From: Pseudomonas uvaldensis
Lineage (GTDB): Bacteria > Pseudomonadota > Gammaproteobacteria > Pseudomonadales > Pseudomonadaceae
Reading direction: 5' to 3'
Assembly: GCF_021271205.1 (NCBI RefSeq)
Contig: NZ_JAIWKS010000006.1
Location: 62,001 to 126,000 of the forward strand
DNA length: 64,000 bases
Shown here: positions 37,853 through 47,259 of the stretch, in pieces
How the letters are laid out: each line of letters opens with the position of its first letter
Numbering within the stretch: position 1 is the first letter of the stretch
The notes under the pieces: model-generated
Seen by the model: the letters and a program-made list of their open reading frames with translations, nothing else
Told to the model about the DNA's origin: nothing
Databases searched by the model: none
Made by a program: the position numbers and the translations under genes

Positions 37853-38758
37853 TCAGCCTTTCCCTTTGGTCCGGGTCATGTTCGGCCCGCCGTTCTTTTC
37901 CAGGTGCTCGATGATGATCCCGGCCACGTTTTTGCCGGTGGTGGTCTCGATGCCTTCCAGGCCGGGTGAGGAGTTGACCTCCATGACCAGGGGGCCATGA
38001 TTGGAGCGCAGGATATCCACGCCGGCGACGGACAAGCCCATGACTTTCGCCGCGCGCAAGGCGGTCATGCGTTCTTCCGGGGTGATCTTGATCAGGCTGG
38101 CGCTGCCGCCACGGTGCAGGTTGGAGCGAAACTCCCCGGGGCGGGCCTGACGCTTCATCGAAGCGATGACTTTGTCACCCACCACGAAGCAGCGGATGTC
38201 TGCGCCGCCGGCTTCCTTGATGTATTCCTGGACCATGATGTTCTGCTTCAGGCCCATGAACGCCTCGATTACCGATTCGGCCGCAGTCGCGGTTTCACAC
38301 AGGACCACGCCGATGCCCTGGGTACCCTCCAGCACCTTGATCACCAGCGGTGCGCCGTTGACCATGGCGATGAGGTCGGGAATATCGTCGGGGGAGTGGG
38401 CAAAGCCGGTTACCGGCAAGCCGATACCACGCCGCGACAGCAATTGCAGGGAGCGCAGCTTGTCTCGGGCGCGGGCGATCGCTACGGATTCGTTGAGGGG
38501 GAATACGCCCATCATTTCGAATTGCCGCAATACCGCGCAGCCATAGAATGTGACCGATGCGCCAATTCGCGGGATCACTGCATCGAACCCTTCCAGCGGT
38601 TGGCCCCGGTAATGGATCTGCGGCTTGTGGCTGGCGATGTTCATATAGGCGCGCAGGGTGTCGATCACCACCATTTCATGGCCACGTTCGGTCCCGGCTT
38701 CAACCAGGCGGCGAGTGGAATACAGACGCGGGTTACGCGACAGCACAGCGATCTTCAT
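37853..38758 (-). CDS. rimK: Ribosomal protein S6 glutamate ligase
   Basis: ATP-grasp enzyme that adds glutamates to the C-terminus of ribosomal protein S6. The 301 residues match the family. Seen are [18 protein letters not shown] at the start, [20 protein letters not shown] near residue 135 (ATP-grasp lysine), [20 protein letters not shown] near 185 and the metal-binding [16 protein letters not shown] near 255. In P. fluorescens this modification reshapes the proteome during niche colonisation. It overlaps the upstream gene by 4 bases. Confidence 0.93.
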   Translation of the reverse strand: MKIAVLSRNPRLYSTRRLVEAGTERGHEMVVIDTLRAYMNIASHKPQIHYRGQPLEGFDAVIPRIGASVTFYGCAVLRQFEMMGVFPLNESVAIARARDKLRSLQLLSRRGIGLPVTGFAHSPDDIPDLIAMVNGAPLVIKVLEGTQGIGVVLCETATAAESVIEAFMGLKQNIMVQEYIKEAGGADIRCFVVGDKVIASMKRQARPGEFRSNLHRGGSASLIKITPEERMTALRAAKVMGLSVAGVDILRSNHGPLVMEVNSSPGLEGIETTTGKNVAGIIIEHLEKNGGPNMTRTKGKG

Positions 38759-39237
38759 GCAACACCTGTGGCAGAGGTAGTGGACACCGGGAATACCGGC
38801 TTGTCTTGAACGTATTTGATGCCTGGATTGACGACCAACTGGCCGTCGACCAAGGCCTTGGAGCCCAGCAACAGGCGATATCGCATGGATTTGCGGCAGG
38901 CAAGGGTGAATTCGACCCGCCAGACCCGATCACCCAGCGCCAGCGTGGTGCTGATCACGTAGCGCACCTGGGCGTGGCCGTTGGAACTTTTTATCGTCTT
39001 GCGCGCCACCAGTGGGGCTTCGCAACGGCGATGACGCAGTTGCACCACCGTGCCCAGGTGCGCGGTGAAACGCACCCATTTTTCACCGTCACGCTCGAAC
39101 GGCTCGATATCGGTGGCGTGCAGGCTGGAAGTGCTGGCCCCTGTGTCGATTTTTGCCCGCAGGCCCGCCACTCCCAGCTCCGGAAGCGCCACCCACTCGC
39201 GAAGACCGACAACGGTCAAATGGTCAAATGTCTTCAA
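38755..39237 (-). CDS. rimB: RimB, retropepsin-like ATP-dependent zinc protease family
   Basis: A 160-residue protein with the aspartic-protease-like signature [13 protein letters not shown] near residue 27 and a second block [14 protein letters not shown] near 125. The family is annotated as ATP-dependent zinc protease; in P. fluorescens RimB works with RimK and is thought to remove glutamates from S6. The start is read as TTG at 39237 ([14 protein letters not shown]) because no ATG gives the conserved N-terminus; the frame stays open 60 bases further upstream. Confidence 0.85.
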   Translation of the reverse strand: MKTFDHLTVVGLREWVALPELGVAGLRAKIDTGASTSSLHATDIEPFERDGEKWVRFTAHLGTVVQLRHRRCEAPLVARKTIKSSNGHAQVRYVISTTLALGDRVWRVEFTLACRKSMRYRLLLGSKALVDGQLVVNPGIKYVQDKPVFPVSTTSATGVA

Positions 39238-39471
39238 TAAAAAGCAACCTGCAATCAGTACGTCGGATCGTGGAGCCCGCGAATCGCGGTGGCTCACAGA
39301 GTAATCACAAACTGACGACAGTTATCTACGCAGCTGTTTGCGCTTGTAACTTTTGTCAGCTTATCTGGCCGGCAAAGCCGACTCGGTGAGCATTCTATCT
39401 GTCGGGCCGGATTCGTGCGCTCGACAAAAACGGTAGTACAGTTCTGACTATCAGTAGAGAGAGGAATTGCA

Positions 39472-39876
39472 GTGACACAAAAACAGGAAGAGGACGACAA
39501 AGTCCGTCTCGATAAATGGTTGTGGGCGGCGCGATTCTATAAAACCCGTGCGCTTGCCAAGGCCGCTATCGAAAGTGGCAAAGTCCATCACCGAGGCGAG
39601 CGCTGCAAGCCGGGCAAGGAGCCGCGCATCGGCGACGAGTACGTCATACGCGTCGGTTTCGATGAGAAAACCGTGGTGGTCGAGGCATTGTCGATTGTCC
39701 GGCGCGGGGCGCCTGAAGCGCAGACGCTCTATCGCGAAACCGAAGCCAGTATCGCCAGGCGCGAAGCCGCTGCTGCGCAGCGCAAGGCCGGTGCCCTCGG
39801 GGTCAGCACCGATGGCAAACCGAGCAAGAAACAGCGACGGGATCTGTTCAAGTTCCGGGGAAGCAGTAGCGAATAG
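39472..39876 (+). CDS. hslR: Heat-shock ribosome-associated protein Hsp15
   Basis: A 134-residue S4-domain RNA-binding protein. The S4 motif VRLDKWLWAARFYKTRALAK is at residues 10-29, with AAIESGKVHHRGERCKPG following. Hsp15 rescues 50S subunits blocked with nascent chains. The C-terminus is basic (KPSKKQRRD). It starts at GTG 39472, seven bases after GAGAGG, and precedes hslO as in E. coli. Confidence 0.92.
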   Translation: MTQKQEEDDKVRLDKWLWAARFYKTRALAKAAIESGKVHHRGERCKPGKEPRIGDEYVIRVGFDEKTVVVEALSIVRRGAPEAQTLYRETEASIARREAAAAQRKAGALGVSTDGKPSKKQRRDLFKFRGSSSE

Positions 39877-39999
39877 AAGAGGCCGGCAGCGGATTAACGG
39901 GGACGTTGGGCATACCGTCCGGCGCTTTGCTTGGAAGCCACCCGGAATGGCCATAAAATGCCGCCCATTCCTTTGCCTTCACTTCAGATACCAGACCTT

Positions 40000-40902
40000 A
40001 TGACTGATTTTCCGGATAACGACTGCACCCAACGTTTCATTTTCGACGACAGCGACGTCCGGGGCGAGATGGTGGCGCTGGAGCGCAGCTACGCCGAAGT
40101 GCTTGCCAAGCACCCCTATCCGGAGCCGGTCGCGCAACTGCTCGGCGAACTCATGGCGGCAGCGGCGCTGTTGGTCGGCACCCTGAAGTTCGATGGCTTG
40201 CTGATTCTCCAGGCCCGTTCCGAAGGCCCGGTGCCGATGCTGATGATCGAGTGTTCCAGCGAGCGCGAGATCCGTGGCCTGGCCCGCTATCATGCCGAGC
40301 AGATCGCACCCGACGCGACCCTGGCCGACCTGATGCCCAACGGCGTCCTGGCACTGACAGTCGATCCGACCCACGGCAAACGTTACCAAGGCATTGTCGA
40401 CCTTGACGGCGCCTCCCTGGCCGAATGCTTCACCAACTATTTCGTCATGTCCCAGCAGACCAATACACGCTTCTGGCTGTACGCCGACGGGCGGCGCGCG
40501 CGGGGCCTGCTGCTGCAACAACTGCCCGCCGATCGCATTCGCGATCCGGAAGAACGTGACGCCAACTGGCAGCACCTTACAACGCTGGCCAGCACCCTGA
40601 ACGCCGATGAGCTGCTGGGCCTGGACAACGAAACGGTTCTTCATCGCCTCTACCACGAGGAAGCCGTACGGTTGTTCGACAGTCTGCCGCTGCGCTTCCG
40701 ATGCAGTTGCTCTCGTGAACGATCCGGCAATGCGCTGGTCAGTCTGGGTCTGCAGGATGCGCAGCAGCTGGTGATCGAGCATGGCGGCGCCGTCGAGATC
40801 GATTGCCAGTTCTGCAATGAACGTTATCTGTTCGACGCAGCTGACGTTGCGCAATTGTTCGCTGGTGCGGGTGTCGAGTCACCGTCAGATACTCGTCACT
40901 GA
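40000..40902 (+). CDS. hslO: Redox-regulated chaperone Hsp33
   Basis: A 300-residue holdase activated by oxidation. Blocks are [20 protein letters not shown] near residue 36 and PVMSQQ-like [15 protein letters not shown] near 150. The zinc-binding cysteines appear as CSCS (about residues 236-239) and CQFC (about 269-272), all four present, so the redox switch is intact. The start [11 protein letters not shown] at 40000 is preferred over an upstream open extension of 69 bases. Confidence 0.93.
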   Translation: MTDFPDNDCTQRFIFDDSDVRGEMVALERSYAEVLAKHPYPEPVAQLLGELMAAAALLVGTLKFDGLLILQARSEGPVPMLMIECSSEREIRGLARYHAEQIAPDATLADLMPNGVLALTVDPTHGKRYQGIVDLDGASLAECFTNYFVMSQQTNTRFWLYADGRRARGLLLQQLPADRIRDPEERDANWQHLTTLASTLNADELLGLDNETVLHRLYHEEAVRLFDSLPLRFRCSCSRERSGNALVSLGLQDAQQLVIEHGGAVEIDCQFCNERYLFDAADVAQLFAGAGVESPSDTRH

Positions 40903-40989
40903 ACCGTTTCAGCTCAGGTAAATCTCCTGGCAAACGCCGGTTTTACGCCGTACTGACGGGAGGGCCCTACTTTTTTTGGGCTTTTCTGG

Positions 40990-42622
<1,633 letters not shown>

Positions 42623-42636
42623 GGCTTGGTTTGCGA

Positions 42637-42670
42637 ATGAAAAAGCCGCCTCCCAGGGCGGCTTTTTCAT
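42637..42670 (+). terminator. Rho-independent terminator of pckA
   Basis: ATGAAAAAGCCGCC and GGCGGCTTTTTCAT pair perfectly over 14 bases around TCCCAG. The symmetric A5/T5 ends allow action on both strands, so it may also serve the convergent small gene. Confidence 0.88.
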
Positions 42671-42786
42671 GGGCGTTATTTGTGTGAAAGATGGAATGCA
42701 TGACGCGGGCAGGGCTATCCAGACTGGAAATATTCCATCTCAATGGCGTAACAACGGCCAGAATATTACCCCTTATCGATTCAACC

Positions 42787-43053
42787 TCAACGTAGCCGCT
42801 GGCGCATCACCTCCAACATCTCGCTTCCGTCCTGAACCAGCAGATACAGGGCATGCACGATGCTGGGAATATCCTTCACATCGGCGTGTTTGAAGCACAG
42901 GCAATGCAGGGTTTCGAGCAGATCGCTGGATGCTCGGATTCGTTGGGCGGCGGCGTCGCAAAGATGATGGACGTCGGCCTCGGTGTCGATAGCCAGGGCA
43001 GGTGTGCTTCGTAGCGACTGGTATCGCTCGAAAGACGGAATGGATGTGTGCAT
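42787..43053 (-). CDS. Small helical protein, DUF3077/DUF6124-like
   Basis: An 88-residue protein with no signal peptide or membrane segment. The second half is predicted helical: HHLCDAAAQRIRASSDLLET, then an IPSIVHALYLLVQDGSEMLE helix. The layout resembles small Pseudomonas-specific proteins grouped as DUF3077 or DUF6124, whose function is unknown; the assignment is by pattern only. Three cysteines and several histidines occur. GAGG six bases before the ATG at 43053 supports translation. It converges on pckA. Confidence 0.6.
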   Translation of the reverse strand: MHTSIPSFERYQSLRSTPALAIDTEADVHHLCDAAAQRIRASSDLLETLHCLCFKHADVKDIPSIVHALYLLVQDGSEMLEVMRQRLR

Positions 43054-43311
43054 GAGGACCTCTTCAGTACGATTTCAAATCGCGCCGAGGACTATAGAGA
43101 GCTCTGTCCGGACATCGCAAGATGGCTTGGGGGGACGGATTGTGTAGGGCGTTTACCGGCGTCCTACGGACGAAAAAGCGCTTTTCTCTCGGTTTCTATT
43201 AGCTATCCCCTTCCTCTGCCCGACAATCAGCCAGGTCCTACGCGGCTTCTGTAAGGATGGCTTCAGAGTCGGTAGGCCGCTTCCGACGAATTTGTAATAG
43301 GCAGAGGGCTT

Positions 43312-43482
43312 TCAGGAAAAGCGCGTTGAAACACAAGGCTCACCAGGCGATGACGAAGCCTGGAAAGCCGCAGTCGGGGTATCGAGCGTCGCGAGCAATG
43401 GTGGTTCTTCGGGAAGCTTCATGCATCCGCTGAGTAACAGGCATACGGCTACAGCAAGAGATTGGATCAGAGAACGCGGCAT
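43312..43482 (-). CDS. Predicted 56-residue lipoprotein downstream of the subtilase
   Basis: A very small gene. Residues 1-20 form a lipoprotein signal with lipobox LLSGC (C20): a basic residue at position 3, then SLAVAVCLLLSGC. The mature part would be 37 residues with a second cysteine at 50 and ends CVSTRFS. GAGGAA lies seven bases before the ATG at 43482, and the gene starts 9 bases after the subtilase stop, so the pair is probably co-translated. The mature start CMKLPEEPP resembles the subtilase's CLAVPEQTT, which hints at origin by partial duplication or at a related propeptide-like role. Not recognised as a known family. Confidence 0.6.
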   Translation of the reverse strand: MPRSLIQSLAVAVCLLLSGCMKLPEEPPLLATLDTPTAAFQASSSPGEPCVSTRFS

Positions 43483-43491
43483 GGTTGTTCC

Positions 43492-44568
43492 TCACTGGAA
43501 TGATCGGTCAGCTATCGATGCCGGAGTGCGTCGCGAGGCCGCCTCCAGATCCATCAGCCCTTGGCCATAAGCTTCACTATTGGCATAAATACCCGAGCGG
43601 TTGGCTGTCGCCAGCAGATGCTCACGCACCTGTTGCGGACTGAGTTCCGGATAAAGGCTCTGCAGCGTAGCCAGCGCCCCGCTGACGAGTGCCGTGGCAG
43701 GGGAGGTGCCGGTGGTTTGCACGTAACGCCCTTCCTTATCCACCGTGAGCAGGCCCGCCTGTGTGCCGGAATCGCCGCCCGGTACGGCAATGCACCAGGC
43801 GGCCGCGACGCCGCAGTAGTTCGATTTGCCATTGATACTGCTGCCGTCGTTTTTCAGCGCCACCACCGCTATCCAGCCTTTCTCCAGCTCTCCAAGTGCC
43901 GCGGGCAATCCGGGTTCGGCCAAGGGCTCGCGCTTGAGTTCATTACCGGTGGGGAAGACAAACACGGCGCCGGCGGCTACCAGCTTGCGAGCAACATCCA
44001 GGGAGTCGGGCATGACCTGCTTGTAACGGGCCTCATTGATCTCGGTGGCGGGAATGGCGTTGGCCCAGGAGTTGTTGAACAGACGAGCGCCCTTGTCGAA
44101 GCCGCTTTGCCAGGATTGGGCAATTTCACTGTCGAAGAAGAAAGGTTCGTTGTCGTCGCCAAAACGAAAGGGGATCAACCGTGCATCGAATGCGATGCCG
44201 TGCATGCCCTGGCCGTCCTTGTTGGCGGCGAGGATGCCGGCCATCTGTGTGCCATGGCCGATACGGTCAACGGTACCGGCACGGTTTTCGACATGGTCGA
44301 ATCCAGGATCGGCCAGTCTGCCTTCGAACTCATCCAGGCCGGCATTGAGGCCCGAGTCGACCAGCGCCACCACCACATGCTGGCCGGTGCCGCCACGGGC
44401 GTACAAGGCGGAGGCTTTGACGACGGCCAAGCCCCGCTGAGCGTGATACTCCGGTGTTTCGAAAGCGACCGGCTCCATGGTGGTTTGCTCAGGGACGGCC
44501 AGGCATCCCGCCAGCAGTGAAAGCGACGTAATGCCCAGGGTGTTCAGAGCGGAGCATAGGTATGGCAA
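43492..44568 (-). CDS. Subtilisin-family (S8) serine protease lipoprotein
   Basis: A 358-residue S8 protease. The lipobox SLLAGC puts the lipid on C22, and L23 after it favours the outer membrane. The catalytic triad is intact: D71 in VALVDSGLN, H105 in RIGHGTQMAGI and S289 in TTGTSPATALVSG, with oxyanion N209 in FPTGNE. The fold resembles passenger domains of Pseudomonas autotransporter proteases, but no beta-barrel follows. The only workable start is TTG at 44568, with AAGGAA eight bases before it; the n-region then carries no positive charge, which is unusual for a lipoprotein. The next gene is a tiny lipoprotein. Confidence 0.82.
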   Translation of the reverse strand: MPYLCSALNTLGITSLSLLAGCLAVPEQTTMEPVAFETPEYHAQRGLAVVKASALYARGGTGQHVVVALVDSGLNAGLDEFEGRLADPGFDHVENRAGTVDRIGHGTQMAGILAANKDGQGMHGIAFDARLIPFRFGDDNEPFFFDSEIAQSWQSGFDKGARLFNNSWANAIPATEINEARYKQVMPDSLDVARKLVAAGAVFVFPTGNELKREPLAEPGLPAALGELEKGWIAVVALKNDGSSINGKSNYCGVAAAWCIAVPGGDSGTQAGLLTVDKEGRYVQTTGTSPATALVSGALATLQSLYPELSPQQVREHLLATANRSGIYANSEAYGQGLMDLEAASRRTPASIADRSFQ

Positions 44569-44831
44569 TGGTTCGTTCCTTGAAAAGTGCCTCGAGCGTC
44601 TGGCTTCCTGCCATGACGCGATGCGTGAAATTGAAGGCGCACCTTAGCGCGCAAGTTGGGCGGGGACGAGACATCAAAATGCCCGGGTTTGTATCTCTTC
44701 ATGGCAACCCAGGCAGGCCTCCCGCGCTACATCCATCCGCTGAATGGCCGCCATCACACGAATAAATTTCAAAAAGCTACAGCGGCTGACTAAGGTGAAG
44801 GCTGTCTTTGGTCGCCAACAAGAGAGCTGAC

Positions 44832-46058
44832 ATGAGCCAGACACCCTTCGATATTCAGCGCGCCGCCGTGGTTGGGGCAGGCACCATGGGCCGGGGCATC
44901 GCGATGTGCCTGGCCAATGCTGGCGTGGCGGTACAGTGGGTCGACAACAACCCGCAGATGCTTGAACAAGCGCTGGCTGCGGTGGCCGAGACCTATGCTC
45001 ACGGCGTTCGCCAGGGCCGTATCGACCAGGGCGAAGCCGATGCCCGGATCGCCCGGGTGACGCAGGCCGATGACTATGCGTCGATCCGCGATGTGGATCT
45101 GGTGATCGAGGCGGTTTATGAGAATCTCGAACTCAAGCAAGCGATCTTTCGTGAGTTGGATCGCTTGCTAAAGCCCGAGGCCATTCTGGCGAGCAATACA
45201 TCGGCGCTGGACATCGACGCGATCGCTGCCGCTACTCGACGGCCTGATCAGGTCCTGGGTCTCCACTTCTTCAGTCCGGCACACATCATGAAGCTTTTGG
45301 AGATCGTCCGTGGCGCGAACACGTCCAAAGCGGTATTGGACGCCGCCGTTGCGCTGGGCAATCGCATGGGCAAAGTCAGCGTCATAGCCGGCAACTGCCA
45401 TGGGTTCATCGGCAACCGTATGCTTCATCCTTATGTGCTGGAAGCGCGCAAGATGCTGCTGGAAGGCGCGTTTCCTCATCAGGTCGATGCGGCGCTCCAG
45501 GGCTTCGGCTTTGCCATGGGGCCGTTCCGCATGTACGACGTGGTCGGAATCGATCTGGAATGGCGTGCTCGCGAACTGGCGGGCAAGGGCCAGGATGCGC
45601 CCGAATTCCAGGTGGATAACCGCCTGTGCGAACTGGGACGGTTCGGGCAGAAAAGCGGCAATGGGTACTATCACTACGAACCGGGCAGCCGACAGGCCGA
45701 GCATGATGTAGAGGTGGATGCGCTGGTGCAGCGGGTCAGCGAAGAGCTGGGTTTCCAGCGACGCGAGATCAGCACGGAGGAAATTCTCGAGCGTTGTCTG
45801 CTGGCGCTGGTCAACGAAGGCGCGAAGATCCTGCAGGAGGGCATCGCCGGGTCGGCCCACGATATCGACCTGGTGTATCTCAACGGTTATGGTTTTCCAG
45901 CGCAAAAGGGTGGGCCGATGGCCTGGGCGGATGAGCAAGGGCTCGAGGATATTCACGCGCGCCTTCTCGAACTCGAGACGAAGCAGGGGGACCATTGGCA
46001 GCCTGCGCGCCTGATCGGGGAGCTTGTCGCCCAGCACAAGGGGTTCGCGCAGCGATAA
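44832..46058 (+). CDS. 3-Hydroxyacyl-CoA dehydrogenase
   Basis: A 408-residue NAD-dependent enzyme of the PaaH/HBDH family, which oxidises 3-hydroxyacyl-CoA in fatty-acid or aromatic breakdown. The Rossmann motif [12 protein letters not shown] is near residue 12; [12 protein letters not shown] and the catalytic histidine in [16 protein letters not shown] are near residues 120-155. Two 3HCDH C-terminal domains follow (about 190-285, [12 protein letters not shown]; and 310-400, INEG-type [12 protein letters not shown]). No hydratase domain is fused. Start MSQTPFDIQ at 44832. A thioesterase gene follows 43 bases later. Confidence 0.9.
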   Translation: MSQTPFDIQRAAVVGAGTMGRGIAMCLANAGVAVQWVDNNPQMLEQALAAVAETYAHGVRQGRIDQGEADARIARVTQADDYASIRDVDLVIEAVYENLELKQAIFRELDRLLKPEAILASNTSALDIDAIAAATRRPDQVLGLHFFSPAHIMKLLEIVRGANTSKAVLDAAVALGNRMGKVSVIAGNCHGFIGNRMLHPYVLEARKMLLEGAFPHQVDAALQGFGFAMGPFRMYDVVGIDLEWRARELAGKGQDAPEFQVDNRLCELGRFGQKSGNGYYHYEPGSRQAEHDVEVDALVQRVSEELGFQRREISTEEILERCLLALVNEGAKILQEGIAGSAHDIDLVYLNGYGFPAQKGGPMAWADEQGLEDIHARLLELETKQGDHWQPARLIGELVAQHKGFAQR

Positions 46059-46101
46059 CCGCATCACGCAACGATCACTGGATAACCGCAAAGGACAACC
46101 G

Positions 46102-46521
46102 ATGCCCCAACGTACCGAATACCCGTACCTGCATCCCATCACCACGCGCTGGCATGACAACGATGTGTATGGCCACGTCAACAACGTCACGTACTACAGC
46201 TTTTTCGATACGGCGGTGAACACTTATCTGATCGAGGTGGGTGGCCTGGACATCCATGATGGCCAGGTGGTGGGGTTCGTGGTGAGTTCGGCCTGCGATT
46301 ACTTTGCATCCATCGCCTTTCCCGACCGGATTGAAGTCGGCCTGCGAGTCGGCAAGCTGGGCAACAGCTCGGTGCAATACGACCTGGCTGTGTTCAAGGC
46401 GGGGGAGGAAGAGGCTTGTGCTGCGGGACGCTTCGTACACGTGTTCGTGGACCGGGCATCGAACCTGCCGGTGACGATTCCAGAGCAGCTGCGTACGGCG
46501 TTGGAACGTTTGGTGGCCTGA
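46102..46521 (+). CDS. 4HBT-type acyl-CoA thioesterase
   Basis: A 139-residue hotdog thioesterase. The active-site block is [21 protein letters not shown] near residues 15-35, typical of the 4-hydroxybenzoyl-CoA/YbgC group. It would release CoA from an acyl-CoA in the cytoplasm. AAAGGA precedes the ATG at 46102. Its position after the hydroxyacyl-CoA dehydrogenase suggests a shared pathway, such as carnitine or short-chain acid breakdown, but the substrate is not shown. Confidence 0.87.
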   Translation: MPQRTEYPYLHPITTRWHDNDVYGHVNNVTYYSFFDTAVNTYLIEVGGLDIHDGQVVGFVVSSACDYFASIAFPDRIEVGLRVGKLGNSSVQYDLAVFKAGEEEACAAGRFVHVFVDRASNLPVTIPEQLRTALERLVA

Positions 46522-46528
46522 AACGAGA

Positions 46529-46561
46529 GATCGCAGCCTCCGACGGGCGAAGGCTGCGATC
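46529..46561. terminator. Hairpin between convergent thioesterase and glycine-zipper genes
   Basis: GATCGCAGCCT and AGGCTGCGATC pair perfectly over 11 bases around an 11-base loop. The GATCGCAGCCT core also occurs as a dispersed repeat in Pseudomonas, so it may be a repeat used as a terminator. Confidence 0.6.
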
Positions 46562-46586
46562 TTCAACGGCTGGAGTCTGTCAGCCG

Positions 46587-47066
46587 TTAGTCGCGGTAGT
46601 AGCGATGGTGCTTCTTGCGATGCCCGTAGGCATGGCCGCGACCCGGGTGGCCGTCACGGTAGTAGCGGCGGTCACCACGGCGACCGTCATAATGACGGTC
46701 GTCATCATCGTCCTTACCCATGTAGTTGCCCAGCGCGCCGCCGGCACCGCCGCCCGCAGCAGCGCCGATCAGGCTGCCGGTGGTGCCGCCCAGATTGCGG
46801 CCTACCACGTTACCGCCGGCTGCGCCCAGCGCACCGCCGATGGCTGCTTCGCCGCGGCTGTGTCTGTCCGCACCGACCGCACTGCCACCCGCGCCGCCAA
46901 TGGCCGCGCCAATGGTGGAGCCGGTGCTGCCGCCCAGGGATTGGCCGACAACCGAACCCAATACCCCGCCCAATGCGCCGCCCACGCCTGCTTCGGCAGT
47001 ACCGCCAGCGGAGGCGATGCCACTGACCAGGCCAAGGGACAACAAGAGAATGGAGGAGAACTTCAT
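46587..47066 (-). CDS. Glycine-zipper envelope protein with His/Arg/Tyr tail
   Basis: A 159-residue exported protein. A signal peptide (KFSSILLLSLGLVSGIASA) precedes about 95 residues of glycine-zipper repeats such as GGALGGVLGSVVGQSLGG and GGTTGSLIGAAAGGGAGG, which in relatives insert in membranes. The tail from about residue 117 is DDDDD followed by a run rich in His, Arg and Tyr (RHYDGRRGDRRYYRDG, HRKKHHRYYRD). Such tails occur in metal-binding or surface proteins; neither role is shown here. No lipobox is seen. The start at 47066 is the only methionine before the signal peptide. Confidence 0.8.
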   Translation of the reverse strand: MKFSSILLLSLGLVSGIASAGGTAEAGVGGALGGVLGSVVGQSLGGSTGSTIGAAIGGAGGSAVGADRHSRGEAAIGGALGAAGGNVVGRNLGGTTGSLIGAAAGGGAGGALGNYMGKDDDDDRHYDGRRGDRRYYRDGHPGRGHAYGHRKKHHRYYRD

Positions 47067-47222
47067 AGAGGAGCCTCAAAGGGATGACGGCGCGATCCTG
47101 AGGCTGGCTTCGCTTGGTTACAATCGAAATCCGACGAGTAACACGACTTGTGCACAATTCTCTAACGTATTGTTTTTTGGGCGGAACTTAAGCGTTTTTA
47201 GTCGGTCTTTAGCTACTTCGGA

Positions 47223-47256
47223 AGGGCCGCTTTACAGGTAAAGCGGCCCTTTTTTG
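47223..47256 (+). terminator. Strong plus-strand terminator with no plus-strand gene in front
   Basis: AGGGCCGCTTTA and TAAAGCGGCCCT pair perfectly over 12 bases around CAGG, followed by T6 on the plus strand. It lies 4 bases past the fdhF stop, which is on the minus strand where the T-run is only two. It may be bidirectional, or end an unrecognised plus-strand transcript from 47067-47222, which otherwise holds the promoter of the glycine-zipper gene. Confidence 0.75.
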
Positions 47257-47259
47257 TGC

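Noticed and set aside
43048..43254. 68-codon plus-strand frame upstream of the small helical protein
   Set aside because: Overlaps the start of the minus-strand gene, lacks a ribosome site, and reads as random sequence.
43054..43311. Remnant of a second subtilase after the mini-lipoprotein
   Set aside because: I translated the following stretch and saw no D, H or S catalytic blocks, so there is no support for a decayed protease body.
44489..44677. ATG-started frame overlapping the subtilase start
   Set aside because: It offers an ATG but in a different frame from the lipobox and catalytic domain; the TTG start in the correct frame has a ribosome site.
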